DNA from: Chromobacterium haemolyticum
GTDB taxonomy: Bacteria > Pseudomonadota > Gammaproteobacteria > Burkholderiales > Chromobacteriaceae
Direction of reading: 5' to 3'
Assembly (NCBI RefSeq): GCF_002081825.1
Contig: NZ_MUKU01000009.1
Location: forward strand, 62,001 to 126,000
Length of the DNA: 64,000 nt
Each line of letters begins with the position of its first letter. Positions within the stretch are counted from its first letter, which is position 1. The translations under genes and the position numbers were made by a program. Positions 1-9,029 of the stretch are shown in pieces. The notes under the pieces are model-generated. The model did no database searches. It saw nothing but the letters and a program-made list of their open reading frames with translations, and had not been told where the DNA came from.

Positions 1-1049
1 GCTGGGCCGCCACGCATTCGGCAAAGCGCTGGGTGCCGATGCCGGTGTACATCTTGATATTAGCCAGCTGGCGGATCAGCTCCGGCTGGGCCAGCACATA
101 GCCGACGCGCAACGAGCAGCTGAGGGTTTTGGAGAAGCTGGACAGATAGATCACCCGCCGCAGCGAATCCAGCGCCGCCAGGCGCACGCCGGGGTGGTTC
201 TGGAAATCCGCGTAGATGTCGTCTTCCACAATCAGAAAATCGTGGGCCTCCGCCAGTTGCAGCAGGCGGTGCGCCACCGCCGGCGTCACACAGGTGCCGG
301 TGGGGTTGTGGAACAGGCTGTTGATGAACAGGCATTTGGGCCGATGCCGGGCGAGGATGGCTTCCAGCGCCGCCAGGTCCGGCCCGTTGCCGGCACGCGG
401 CACCGCCAGCATTTCTATACCGTGGAATTTCAGCAGGTTGAACAGATTGTAGTAGCCGGGGCTTTCCACCAGCACGGTGTCGCCGGGCTTGAGCAGCGCG
501 CGCCAACAGGTCCAGCGCGTGGCTGCCGCCGTTGGTGGTAAGGATTTGCTCCTGCTCCACATGGATGTCGATCTGGCGCAGCCGCTGCTGCAGTTGTCGG
601 CGCAAGGCCGGCAGGCCCAGCGGGGTACTGTAGTCGAACAGGTCCGACGGCTGGCAGCGGGTGATGTGGCGGATGGCGTAGCCCAGTTCTTCCTGGTCGC
701 GCCAGCTATCCGGCACCCAGCCGCAACCCAGCTTCAGCTGCTCGCCGCTGTCGCTGAACTGGCCCCAGGCCGGCTCCATGGTTTCCCGCCATTCGCTTTC
801 TTCGCGGCCCGGCGGCGCGGCCACGAAGAAGCCGGCGCCGTGGCGCGATTCCAGCAGGCCCAACGCCACCAGCCGGTCGTAGGCGTCGATCACGCAGGAT
901 TGGCTGAGCTGCTGCTCCTTGGCCAGTTGGCGGATGGAGGGCAGCCGGGTGCCGGGGCGGACGCGGCTGCGCCGTATCCAGGCGCGCAATTGATCGGCGA
1001 TTTGCTGCGCCAGCGGCTGCCGGCTGGCGCGGTCGAGTTCTAGCCGCAT
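1..1049 (-). pseudogene. MocR/PdxR-type GntR-aminotransferase regulator, frameshifted and cut by window edge
   Basis: The N-terminus is a GntR winged helix (about residues 1-75: LAQQIADQL, LPSIRQLAKEQ, VIDAYDRLVALGLLESRHGAGF). It is followed by a class-I aminotransferase-like fold, the MocR architecture of PLP-sensing transcription regulators. After HALDLLARA (about position 493-506) the frame is lost. The protein continues in another minus-strand frame with LKPGDTVLVESPGYYN and the PLP-lysine motif SSFSKTLS, down to position 1. A one-base deletion in the GC-rich run there would explain this. I chose the ATG at 1049 (MRLELDRASRQPLAQQ) because the GntR domain begins there and a palindromic operator lies just upstream. 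The gene is divergent from an MFS exporter, its likely target. The frameshift could be a real lesion or a sequence error. Confidence 0.85.
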
Positions 1050-1058
1050 GACGGGCTC

Positions 1059-1085
1059 ACTGTTTGCTAATAACGAGCAAACAGT
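1059..1085. promoter_or_regulatory. Candidate MocR operator: palindrome ACTGTTTGCT-N7-AGCAAACAGT
   Basis: A perfect 10-bp inverted repeat with a 7-bp spacer ends 10 bp before the regulator's ATG, inside the divergent intergenic region. The half-site core ACTGTT recurs in direct orientation at 1193-1198, 1201-1206 and 1214-1219, in front of the MFS gene. This suggests one protein binds both promoters. That MocR proteins bind such repeated sites next to their own gene is family knowledge; the assignment here is inferred. Confidence 0.6.
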
Positions 1086-1254
1086 TAAGCGCAAATGACT
1101 GTCGCTGTCACTTGTTGTCGTCATAGGTCGGCCGGATAGTGGTGTGCCGCGCGGCCCGCCGCGCTCTCCTCATCGCCAGGCCATAGCTTATGACTGTTCC
1201 ACTGTTTACCCCCACTGTTCGCTCCGCCGCCTCCCTGTTATTCCCGGAGGCCGC

Positions 1255-2439
1255 ATGAGCACGCGCCGCCACCCTGCCCGGCTGGCCTTCGGCCTGTGCC
1301 TGATCACTTGCGCGGTGAACCTGCAAGCGCCGCTGTACACCGCTTACGCGCAGCTGGCCGGCCAGGGCGCGGCGGCCACCGCCACCGCGTTTTCCGCCTA
1401 TGTGCTGGGAGTGTTGCCGGTGCTGTTGGCGCTGGGCGGCCTGCCGGACCGGCTAGGGCGCAAGCCCTTGATCCTGGCGGCGCTGACGCTGGCGATGCTG
1501 GCCACCGCCGTCATGGCGCTGTGGCCGCGGCTGGAGGCCTTGGCCGTGGCGCGCTTTCTGCTGGGCAGCGGCACCGCGCTGGCTTCCGCCGCCGGCGCCG
1601 CTTATATGGGGGAATTGATGGCGGAGCCGGACGGCCGCCGCGCCACCTTGTGGGTGACGGCCAGCACCTCGCTGGGCTTTGGCCTGGGCGCGGCGCTGAC
1701 CAGTGTGTGCCTGCTGTGGCAGAGCACGCTGACGCCGGCCAGCTTCTGGCTGCACTTGGCGCTGGCCGGCGCGGCGCTGCTGGCGGTGGCGGGCTTGCCG
1801 GAGCCGGCCCCGCGCGGCCGCCATACGGCGATGCTGCGCCCGCCCTATTTCCCCGCCGGCAGCCTGCCTTTCGGCTGCGCCATCCTGCTGGCCTGGGCCG
1901 CGGTGGGGCTGGTGATCGCCTTATTGCCGTCGGTGCTGGCCGCGCACGGGCTGGCGCGCTGGTCCGGTTTTTCCACTTTCACCGTGATCAGTTGCGGCCT
2001 GTTGTTCCAGCCGCTGGCTCGCGCGATGCCGCCCAGCCGCGCCGCCCGCCTGGGCATGTTGGTGCTGCCGCCCAGCTACGCGCTGCTGGCCTGGGGCGCG
2101 ACCCAAGGTTCGCTGGCGGCGGTGTTGTTGGGCGCGCTGGGCGCGAGCAGCTCTTGCTACGGCTTCACTTATCTGGGCGGTTTGTCCGCGGTGAACGCGC
2201 TGGCTGGCACGGAGAAGCCGCGCGCCAGTGCTGGCTTCTTTCTACTGGCTTATATCGGCTTCAGCCTGCCGGTGATTTTTACCGGCCTGCTGCTGGACCG
2301 CCTGGGCGCGCCCATGGCCTTGCTGCTGTTCGGCCTGGCGCTGGCCGCCGGCGCGGCTGTGGTTGCCTGGGCGATTGGACGGGGCGCGGCGGCAAGCGCC
2401 GCTGTCCCCGCCATGGCGGCGGCCGGCCGGCGCGATTAA
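1255..2439 (+). CDS. MFS transporter (12-TM, drug/metabolite exporter type)
   Basis: This 394-residue integral membrane protein has about 12 hydrophobic segments. The MFS motif A after TM2 reads GGLPDRLGRKPLI (residues about 60-75), and a second loop in the middle separates the two six-helix halves. The start at 1255 (MSTRRHPARLAFGLC) is preceded by the strong ribosome-binding site CCCGGAGG and leads straight into TM1. Further upstream in-frame ATGs lack a ribosome-binding site and would add a non-hydrophobic tail. The gene is divergent from the MocR-type regulator, which probably controls it. Substrate unknown. Confidence 0.85.
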   Translation: MSTRRHPARLAFGLCLITCAVNLQAPLYTAYAQLAGQGAAATATAFSAYVLGVLPVLLALGGLPDRLGRKPLILAALTLAMLATAVMALWPRLEALAVARFLLGSGTALASAAGAAYMGELMAEPDGRRATLWVTASTSLGFGLGAALTSVCLLWQSTLTPASFWLHLALAGAALLAVAGLPEPAPRGRHTAMLRPPYFPAGSLPFGCAILLAWAAVGLVIALLPSVLAAHGLARWSGFSTFTVISCGLLFQPLARAMPPSRAARLGMLVLPPSYALLAWGATQGSLAAVLLGALGASSSCYGFTYLGGLSAVNALAGTEKPRASAGFFLLAYIGFSLPVIFTGLLLDRLGAPMALLLFGLALAAGAAVVAWAIGRGAAASAAVPAMAAAGRRD

Positions 2440-2563
2440 GCAATTAAGCTGGCCAGGCCGCCATCCTCCTTCAGAGCCATTCACAACGCCTCGCAGCAGA
2501 CCTGAGCCAAAGCGCGCCGACGCGAGGCGCGCCAGTGACACGGCAAGGAGGCTTAACGCAGGA

Positions 2564-3073
2564 TCAGGGGTTGACCGGGTAGGCGGTCAGCAAGACCCAA
2601 CTGCCCCGCACCACTTCAAAATCCAGCTGCACGCTGGAGAATTGCGAGCGGGTCTGCGCGGTGCATTTGCCCGCCGCGTCCGCCGCGGTGCAGCTGTAGC
2701 CGCCTATCTTGTCTTTCTTCAGCACGCTGTAGACGGTGACGCTCTGGCGGGCGTGGTTGCCGGAACACTGGACGGCCACGCCGGTGTATTTCTTGGGGTC
2801 CACGTAGTTGTTCCAAAAGCCGGAGTACTCCTCCACGCTGGTGAACAGAGTCTTGCCCACCTGGCTGGTGCCGGCCGGCGGCGTGGCTCCATAGATATGC
2901 TGGTTGAGATGGCCGCCCGCGGCGTTGTTGTTGGCGGACACACCGCTGGTCTTGACGCTGGGGATGGCCCGACATTCTACGGCGTGAGCCAGACTGGGCA
3001 GGCCGGCGGCGATCAGCAGCGCGATGGCCATGGACAAGCGGTTAAGGGGGGCTTTCTGGGCGTTTTGGCGCAT
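2564..3073 (-). CDS. Small secreted cysteine-containing protein, unknown function
   Basis: The 169-residue product has a classic Sec signal peptide (basic MRQNAQKAPLNR, hydrophobic core, AHA cleavage site near residue 31). The mature domain has four cysteines (VECRA, VQCSG, YSCTA, GKCTA) that could form two disulfides. It is rich in Ser/Thr/Asn and has no recognised catalytic motif. The start is supported by AGGAG 8 bp upstream. It stands alone, convergent with the MFS gene, with a long AT-rich region upstream that probably carries its promoter. I do not recognise the family. Confidence 0.7.
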   Translation of the reverse strand: MRQNAQKAPLNRLSMAIALLIAAGLPSLAHAVECRAIPSVKTSGVSANNNAAGGHLNQHIYGATPPAGTSQVGKTLFTSVEEYSGFWNNYVDPKKYTGVAVQCSGNHARQSVTVYSVLKKDKIGGYSCTAADAAGKCTAQTRSQFSSVQLDFEVVRGSWVLLTAYPVNP

Positions 3074-3740
3074 GGTGAAACTCCTAGTGGTGAATGGGAA
3101 GGCCGGATGGCTTTGCCGCTAGCCGCAGGGCGGCAAGGAGGCTTCCGCCAAGACCGCGCAAACATTCGTGGACTCGCTTTTGACACCGCAGCGCTGACAT
3201 GTGGCGGCGTCCAAATTACTCATACAGCATTGTTTATAATTCACCCAAAATGAATGTCAAATGGATTTTTTCCGTCACCATGCCGTGCATTTCAGTTAAT
3301 CGCCCAGCCCATGTTCATTGCCCCGCCTTCGGTGGCGGCTAGCCTTGGCGTCTCCGTTGCTGGCCAGGTTTGGCTGGCGAAAAAATGCCATCGCAAAATT
3401 GTTTATATTGAAATATTCGCCCAACAGAATATATGATTCGTCATTGTAAAATTAAATCTCAAAGCCCACACTATTTGCCCACCCCCTATATTCACTGCTG
3501 ATTTTTCTCACTCACAATAGCATCGCTATGTATGCATTTTGTCCTCGCTTTGTTTTTAATGTGCAGATTGGGGAAATTAATATCGAAAACCCAGACTCCA
3601 AACCGTGTCCGTCATGATTTACGCATTTGATTGCCACGCATTTTCCGCAGCAATAACACGCAATGCGTCGTCAAACGCATGGGATTGACGGCAATTGGTT
3701 TTGCCCTGGTTTTTCGCTGAACACCAATGGAGGATTCCCC
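3074..3740. other. AT-rich divergent intergenic region
   Basis: These 667 bp separate the small secreted protein gene from the subtilase gene. Base composition is clearly more AT-rich than the flanking genes, with runs such as TTTATATTGAAATATTCG (about 3400-3418) and TTTTTAATGTG (about 3551-3561). I see no convincing ORF or RNA gene. The region presumably holds promoters for both flanking genes. The composition is compatible with H-NS-like silencing or recent acquisition, but that is inference. Confidence 0.5.
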
Positions 3741-5426
3741 ATGGAAGTCAAATTTGGCAAAAAGAACGAGCCCTCGTTTTTTCTGGAAAAGAGCAAGGAT
3801 TTAATTGCGGTGCGCACTCGAGACAATCAGCCGATTTCCACCAAGCTCAGCGCTACAATGCCAGCCGGCATCGCCAGTGGCGAATTGGTATTGCAGTTTC
3901 CGGATGCGGGTTTGGAGGTGTACCGGGTGCCGCAGGGCCAGCAATCCGTCAATACGCGGAAAACCAGTTTGCGCGGTTTGCCTGAGGTGCGTTTCGCCGG
4001 CAGCGCGCTGGTTGACCGGCTCACTGGCGAGCCGGTGATTTACACCGAGAATATTTTCATCAAGTTTATTGATTCGCTGGATGAGCAAAGCTGCCTGGCC
4101 ATCCTCCACGCCGCCGGCCTCACGGTGAAGCAGCGGCCGGCTTACGCCACCAACGCTTATTTTGCCGCGGCCCAAGAGGGCAGCGGCACGCAGGTGTTTC
4201 AAACCGCGCTGGATTTGCTGCGACGCAAGGAGGTGGAGTACTGCCACCCTGAGCTGCTGCGCCAGCGCAAGCAGCGCGCCATTCACCCGAATCAGTGGCA
4301 TCTGAAGAAAACCACGGTCAGTTATCAGGCGGAAATCGACGCCAGCGCCAATGTGGAGGCGGCGCATCGCCTGAGTCAGGGGGAAGGCGTTGTGATCGCG
4401 GTGATCGACGACGGCGTGGATATCGAGCACCCGGAGTTTGCCGTGCCTGGCAAAATCGTGGCGCCGGCGGATGTCAGCGATCCCGCCGCCAGCACGGACC
4501 CCCGGCCCAAGCAAGCGGGGGACAACCATGGCACGGCGGTGGCGGGCGTGGCTTGCGCCAGCGGCCGCTACGGCGCCAGCGGCGTGGCCCCCAAGGCGCG
4601 GCTGATGCCGATCCGCCTGGCCAGCGATTTGGGCTCGATGGCAGAGGCCTTCTCTTTCTTATGGGCGGCCAATCAAGGCGCCGACGTCATTTGTTGCAGT
4701 TGGGGACCTAGGGACGGCGTTTGGTTCGACCCGGCCGACCCGCTGCACCACCAGGTGGCGGCCTTGCCTGCAAGTACGCGGCTGGCGATGGATTACGCCG
4801 TCCAGCAAGGACGGGGCGGCAAGGGTTGCGTAATCTTTTTTGCGGCCGGCAATGGCAATGAAAGCGTGGATAACGATGGTTACGCCAGCTATGAAAAGGT
4901 GACGGCGGTGGCGGCTTGCAATGAGTACAGCCGACGCAGCATCTACAGCGATTACGGCCATGCGGTCTGGTGCGCTTTTCCCAGCGCCGATATTCCGCAC
5001 CCGGACCCGAGCATTCGGCCAGAGCCCGAGCCGGATGGCCGGCCGCCACGCAGCCGCGGCATATGGACATCGGATCGCAGCGGCGGGGCCGGCTACAATT
5101 CTGGCAGCATCGACAGCGGGGACCAGTGGGGCAATTACACCGATGATTTTGGCGGCACTTCCAGCGCTTGCCCCGGCGCGGCGGGGGTAGCGGCCTTGAT
5201 CCTGGCGGCACATCCGGCCTTGGGTTGGCAGGAGGTGCGCAACATCATCGCGCAGAGTTGCGACAAGATTTCGCACCCTGGCGATGGCGAAGGCGGCCAG
5301 TACGATGGCAAGGGCCACAGCCGTTTTTACGGCTATGGGCGGGTAAACGCCGAAAACGCGGTACTCATCGCCAAGCGGCTGGCTCAGGCCGAGCCGCAGC
5401 CCGCGCCAGCCCTCCCCGTCGATTGA
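3741..5426 (+). CDS. Subtilisin-like (S8) serine protease without a signal peptide
   Basis: The 561-residue product has an N-terminal domain of about 195 residues (probable propeptide/chaperone domain) followed by an S8 peptidase domain. The catalytic triad is complete: Asp223 (VIAVIDDGVD), His263 (GDNHGTAVAG) and Ser474 (GGTSSACPG). The oxyanion Asn371 is in FFAAGNGN. The start at 3741 (MEVKFGKKNE) has GGAGG 8 bp upstream; the longer upstream frame lacks one. No Sec signal or TM segment is visible, so the enzyme is either intracellular or exported by another route. It stands alone, with no inhibitor or immunity gene beside it. Confidence 0.88.
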   Translation: MEVKFGKKNEPSFFLEKSKDLIAVRTRDNQPISTKLSATMPAGIASGELVLQFPDAGLEVYRVPQGQQSVNTRKTSLRGLPEVRFAGSALVDRLTGEPVIYTENIFIKFIDSLDEQSCLAILHAAGLTVKQRPAYATNAYFAAAQEGSGTQVFQTALDLLRRKEVEYCHPELLRQRKQRAIHPNQWHLKKTTVSYQAEIDASANVEAAHRLSQGEGVVIAVIDDGVDIEHPEFAVPGKIVAPADVSDPAASTDPRPKQAGDNHGTAVAGVACASGRYGASGVAPKARLMPIRLASDLGSMAEAFSFLWAANQGADVICCSWGPRDGVWFDPADPLHHQVAALPASTRLAMDYAVQQGRGGKGCVIFFAAGNGNESVDNDGYASYEKVTAVAACNEYSRRSIYSDYGHAVWCAFPSADIPHPDPSIRPEPEPDGRPPRSRGIWTSDRSGGAGYNSGSIDSGDQWGNYTDDFGGTSSACPGAAGVAALILAAHPALGWQEVRNIIAQSCDKISHPGDGEGGQYDGKGHSRFYGYGRVNAENAVLIAKRLAQAEPQPAPALPVD

Positions 5427-5446
5427 TCCGTCGCGGCGGCGCGCCT

Positions 5447-6118
5447 TCAGCCGGCAGACGGCTTGACGGCGCGTAGCACAGTCTCCGCCAGGGTGCGCAG
5501 CAGTAATTCGCATGACGCGGCCCCGGCGTCCAGCACCCCCACGGAACGCGGGCCCAGGCGGGCGGCGCGCCCCAACCGGGCCTGCATCATCCGGGTGGAC
5601 TCCAAGCCCTGCGCCGCCGCCGCTTGCATCGCCCGCAGACACTGCGGCCACCCCTCCCCGCTGGCCAGCGCTTGCTGATAGGCATCCCGCGCCGGCAACA
5701 ACACGTCAACCAGGGTTTTGTCGCCGGCGCGCGCGCCGCCCATGTCCAGCACCGCCTCCGTGCCGGCGGCCAGCGCCGCGCCGAAGCCGGCGGCATCCAG
5801 CCGGAGCCGCGAATCCAGCGTGTCCGCCATGGCCAGGAACAGGCTGCCGTACAGCGGGCCCATCGAGCCGCCGATATCGTCCATCAAGCCGCGAGCCAGC
5901 AGCCGCAGCGCCTGCGGCAGCGGCGGCAAGGCCGGCAAGGCGTCCAGCGCTTGCCGGCACAGGCCAAAGCCCTTGTTCATATTGACGCCGTGGTCACCGT
6001 CGCCAATCGCGCCGTCGATCTCGCTGAGATGGTCGCGCTGGCGGCGGATGGCTTCTATCAGCGCTGGCGCCATATGGATGGTGGCGGACCATGACAGGCT
6101 CGCGTCCACGCTCAACAT
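5447..6118 (-). CDS. dhaL: DhaL-type ADP/ATP-binding subunit of a dihydroxyacetone (keto-sugar) kinase
   Basis: This 223-residue protein matches the Dak2/DhaL domain. The metal/nucleotide-binding signature IDGAIGDGDHGVNMNKG (residues 34-50) supplies the three Asp that hold two Mg ions in this family. Later motifs include GGSMGPLYGSLF and DMGGARAGDKTLVDVL. It overlaps dhaK by 7 bp, so the two are translationally coupled. In known systems DhaL hands phosphate from ATP (or from DhaM in PTS-type kinases) to the sugar held by DhaK. No DhaM gene is in this window, so the donor cannot be decided here. Context points to a four-carbon keto-sugar substrate. Confidence 0.85.
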   Translation of the reverse strand: MLSVDASLSWSATIHMAPALIEAIRRQRDHLSEIDGAIGDGDHGVNMNKGFGLCRQALDALPALPPLPQALRLLARGLMDDIGGSMGPLYGSLFLAMADTLDSRLRLDAAGFGAALAAGTEAVLDMGGARAGDKTLVDVLLPARDAYQQALASGEGWPQCLRAMQAAAAQGLESTRMMQARLGRAARLGPRSVGVLDAGAASCELLLRTLAETVLRAVKPSAG

Positions 6119-7122
6119 GGCAGCGCTCCCACCGTCAAGGCTGGGGATTGGCAGGGGTGGTCCAAGCCGGCGGCCAATTCCGGCGTCAACTTCATCAGGG
6201 TGACGCTGGCGCCCATCATCTCCAGCGCGGTGAAGTAGTTGCCCACCAGCGGCCGGTTCACCTGTATCCCGCGCGCCTGCAGTTGGGCGAACAGCTCGCC
6301 ATAGAGAATGTATTGCTCCATCAACGGGGTGGCGCCCATGCCGGACAAGAGCAAGGCCACTTGGTCGCCCCGCTGCAAGGGCAGGTCGGCAAGCAGGGTT
6401 TCCAGCATCAGCTCCGCCATTTGTCTGGCGCTGGCGGTGGGCAGCACCTGGACGCCGGGCTCGCCATGGTGCCCTATTCCCACCTCCATCTGACCATCGG
6501 CGATGTGGAAATTGGCCTTGCCCGCCGCCGGGATGGTGCAGGCGGACAGGCCGATGCCCATGCTGCGGGTATGGGCGATGGCCTGACGCGCGGCGTCCGC
6601 CACCTGTTCCAGGCTACCGCCCGCCGCGGCGCGGGCCGCTGCGGCCTTCCACATCAGGATTTCACCGGCTACGCCGCGGCGGCGCTCGCTCTCTTGAGCC
6701 GGGGCGGAGGGCACGTCGTCGTTGGCCACCACCGCCTCGACTCGCACGCCGGCCTGCTCGGCCAGGCGCATCGCCATTTTCACATTCATATTGTCGCCGG
6801 CGTAATTACCGTATAGGCAGACCACGCCCTCGCCGCCGTCGGCGGCGGCGAAAGCATCGGCAAAGCTCTTGGCGCTGGGCGAGGAGAACACTTCGCCGAC
6901 TGCCACGGCGTCCAGCAGGTGGCGGCCCAGATAGCCGAGAAATGCCGGCTCGTGACCGGAGCCGCCGCCGCTGACGATGCCGACGCGGCCGGGCGCGCCG
7001 GCGTAGATGGATTTGATCACGCGCGGGTTGGCGGTGGCGGCGACACGGTCGCCGTGCGCGGCCAGGAAGCCGACCAACATGTCTTCGACCATGCGATCGG
7101 GATGATTGAGGATGCGGTTCAT
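6112..7122 (-). CDS. dhaK: DhaK-type substrate-binding subunit of a dihydroxyacetone/erythrulose kinase
   Basis: The 336-residue DhaK-family protein carries GGGSGHEPAF (His equivalent to E. coli His56), YAGDNMNVKMA (Asp109 equivalent) and MEVGIGHHGEPG. The last contains the His that binds the substrate carbonyl as a hemiaminal. I start at MNRILNHPDRMVEDML (7122) because AGGAG precedes it and the family begins there. It sits between the SDR gene and dhaL in a minus-strand operon with an ABC importer and two dehydrogenases. DHA itself is possible. Erythrulose is more likely because the same locus encodes polyol-type dehydrogenases and an RpiB-like isomerase. Confidence 0.85.
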   Translation of the reverse strand: MNRILNHPDRMVEDMLVGFLAAHGDRVAATANPRVIKSIYAGAPGRVGIVSGGGSGHEPAFLGYLGRHLLDAVAVGEVFSSPSAKSFADAFAAADGGEGVVCLYGNYAGDNMNVKMAMRLAEQAGVRVEAVVANDDVPSAPAQESERRRGVAGEILMWKAAAARAAAGGSLEQVADAARQAIAHTRSMGIGLSACTIPAAGKANFHIADGQMEVGIGHHGEPGVQVLPTASARQMAELMLETLLADLPLQRGDQVALLLSGMGATPLMEQYILYGELFAQLQARGIQVNRPLVGNYFTALEMMGASVTLMKLTPELAAGLDHPCQSPALTVGALPC

Positions 7123-7132
7123 GGTGTAGCTC

Positions 7133-7924
7133 CTATAAGACGGTGTAGCCGCCATCTATTAACAGGTTCTCGCCGGTGATCATTGCGGCGTGCTCGCTGG
7201 CCAGGTAGGCCGCCAGCGCGGCTACCTCATCCGGACGGACAAAGCGGCCCAGCGGTATCCGTCGCCGCATGTCCTCGCCCGCCACGCCGGCCCAGGCCTG
7301 ACGGCCCAACTCAGTGGCCACCACGGTGGGGGAAATGGCGTTGACGGTAATGCCGTAGGGCGCCCACTCAGCCGCCAGCACCCGAGTCAGCGCCACCAGG
7401 CCCGCCTTGCTGGCGCAGTAGGCGCTGTGGCGCTCCAGCGCCACCACGCTGGCTTGGGAGGCGATGCTGACGATGCGGCCGCCACCCTGCCCTCGCATCA
7501 AGCGGCCGGCGGCCTGGGCCAGGAAGAACGGCGCCTTCAGATTGAGCGTCATGGTGGCGTCCCACGCCGCTTCGCTAACATCGTCGGCGCGGTCCAGCAG
7601 CGCGATGCCGGCATTGTTGATCAGGATGTCCAGGCGCTTGCCCCAGCCGTGTGTCTGACGCACCACTTGCTCGGCGTTGCCGCTGACGCCAAGGTCGGCG
7701 ACTATCGCCAGATGGCGCCGCGGGCCGCCGGCCAGTTGCGGCAGGCGCTCCTTCACGCCGCTGCTGATGTCCGCCAGCGCCACTGCCGCGCCCAGTTCCG
7801 CCAGCCGCTCGGCGATGGCCAGGCCGATGCCGGCGGCGGCCCCGGTCACCAGGGCCACCTTGCCGTCAAGCTTGAATCCGGCGTCCCAAGCCCGGTTTGC
7901 ATGTCCTTCCATTGCGTTCTCCAT
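7133..7924 (-). CDS. Short-chain dehydrogenase/reductase (polyol/sugar SDR)
   Basis: This classical SDR is about 263 residues. The NAD(P)-binding motif is TGAAAGIG, the structural motif NNAG, and the catalytic residues are Ser (IVSIAS), Tyr and Lys (YCASK). The C-terminus (TGENLLIDGGYTVL) is typical. The acidic residue ending strand 2 (ALADIS) suggests NAD rather than NADP. The ATG at 7924 overlaps the stop of the zinc dehydrogenase gene. It probably oxidises a polyol or keto-sugar in the same pathway as the neighbouring DhaKL kinase. The exact substrate cannot be read from sequence. Confidence 0.85.
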   Translation of the reverse strand: MENAMEGHANRAWDAGFKLDGKVALVTGAAAGIGLAIAERLAELGAAVALADISSGVKERLPQLAGGPRRHLAIVADLGVSGNAEQVVRQTHGWGKRLDILINNAGIALLDRADDVSEAAWDATMTLNLKAPFFLAQAAGRLMRGQGGGRIVSIASQASVVALERHSAYCASKAGLVALTRVLAAEWAPYGITVNAISPTVVATELGRQAWAGVAGEDMRRRIPLGRFVRPDEVAALAAYLASEHAAMITGENLLIDGGYTVL

Positions 7925-9018
7925 CAGGCCTCTCCCGGCAACAACATGACCTTGAGCGAGCGGTCGCCGCTGCGCACCAGGTCGAAACCCTCTCGAAAGC
8001 GCGCCAGCGGCAGCGCGTGGGTGACCACGCCCTGAGTGGGCAAGCTTTGGTCCAGGATGCCGTCGATCACGTGCGGATAGCAGTAAGGCCCCAGATGGGA
8101 CCCCAGGATGTCCAGCTCCTTGCGGTCGCTGATGATGCTCCAGTCTTCGCACACCGGGTCCTTGAACACGCCCACTTCCACAAAACGGCCCAGCTTGCGC
8201 AGCATGGCCAGGCCCTGGCTGACGGATTTTGGATGGCCGGTAACCTCGATGTAGATGTCGCAGCCATAGCCGTCGGTCAGCCGCTTGACCTCGGCATTGA
8301 CGTCGTCGCGGCGCGGGTTCAGGGTCAGGTCGGCGCCAAAGCGGCGCGCCAGCTCCAAACGATCATCGAACAGATCAAGCGCAATCAGCTTGCCCGGCCC
8401 GGCCTTGCGCGCGGCGCCGATAATGCCCAGGCCCAGGGTGCCGGCGCCGGACACCACCACCACGTCGCCCAACTGGATCTGCGCGCGCTGCACCGCGTGA
8501 AAGGAGCAGGCATAGGGTTCGATCAGCACTGCCTGCTCCAGCGGCAGCGAGTCCGGCACTCGATAGGTAATCGCTTCCTTGGTGAACTTCATGTATTCGG
8601 CCATGCCGCCGTTGACGTTGTGCTGGAAACCGTACAGATCGTGTTTCTCGCACATCCAGTACTGGCCGCGGCGGCAAAAACGGCAGGCCCAGCACGGCAC
8701 AATCTGTTCGGAGATCACCCGTTCCCCAATGGCGAACTGGGTCACGCCGGCGCCCAGCTTGACGATGCGGCCGATGAATTCGTGGCCGGGTATCATCGGC
8801 GCCTTGATGTAGGCGGGCTGGTTCTCGTCGCCCCAGAAGCTGGGCGCGCCGTCATAGGCTTTCAGATCGCCTGCGCAGATGCCGCAGCCTTCCACCTTTA
8901 CCAGAATTTCACCCGGCCCCGGCTCCGGCACCGCCACGGTTTCCAGCCGGTAATCGCCCGGGGCGTAGGCCACCACCGCCTGCATGCCGGCGGGAATGAG
9001 GGTTTCACTTGCGCTCAT
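7924..9018 (-). CDS. Zinc-dependent medium-chain alcohol/polyol dehydrogenase
   Basis: The product is 364 residues. The catalytic zinc site is in GCGICAGD and GHE (HEFIGRIVKLGAGV). The structural zinc cluster is CWACRFCRRGQYWMC. The Rossmann motif GAGTLGLG is followed by the acidic ALDLFDD, pointing to NAD. The family includes threonine, sorbitol and tetritol dehydrogenases. The start at 9018 (MSASETLIPAG) has AAGGAGAC upstream. It lies 11 bp after the ABC binding-protein gene and overlaps the SDR gene. I infer the first oxidation step of an imported polyol. Confidence 0.85.
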   Translation of the reverse strand: MSASETLIPAGMQAVVAYAPGDYRLETVAVPEPGPGEILVKVEGCGICAGDLKAYDGAPSFWGDENQPAYIKAPMIPGHEFIGRIVKLGAGVTQFAIGERVISEQIVPCWACRFCRRGQYWMCEKHDLYGFQHNVNGGMAEYMKFTKEAITYRVPDSLPLEQAVLIEPYACSFHAVQRAQIQLGDVVVVSGAGTLGLGIIGAARKAGPGKLIALDLFDDRLELARRFGADLTLNPRRDDVNAEVKRLTDGYGCDIYIEVTGHPKSVSQGLAMLRKLGRFVEVGVFKDPVCEDWSIISDRKELDILGSHLGPYCYPHVIDGILDQSLPTQGVVTHALPLARFREGFDLVRSGDRSLKVMLLPGEA

Positions 9019-9029
9019 GGCCGTCTCCT

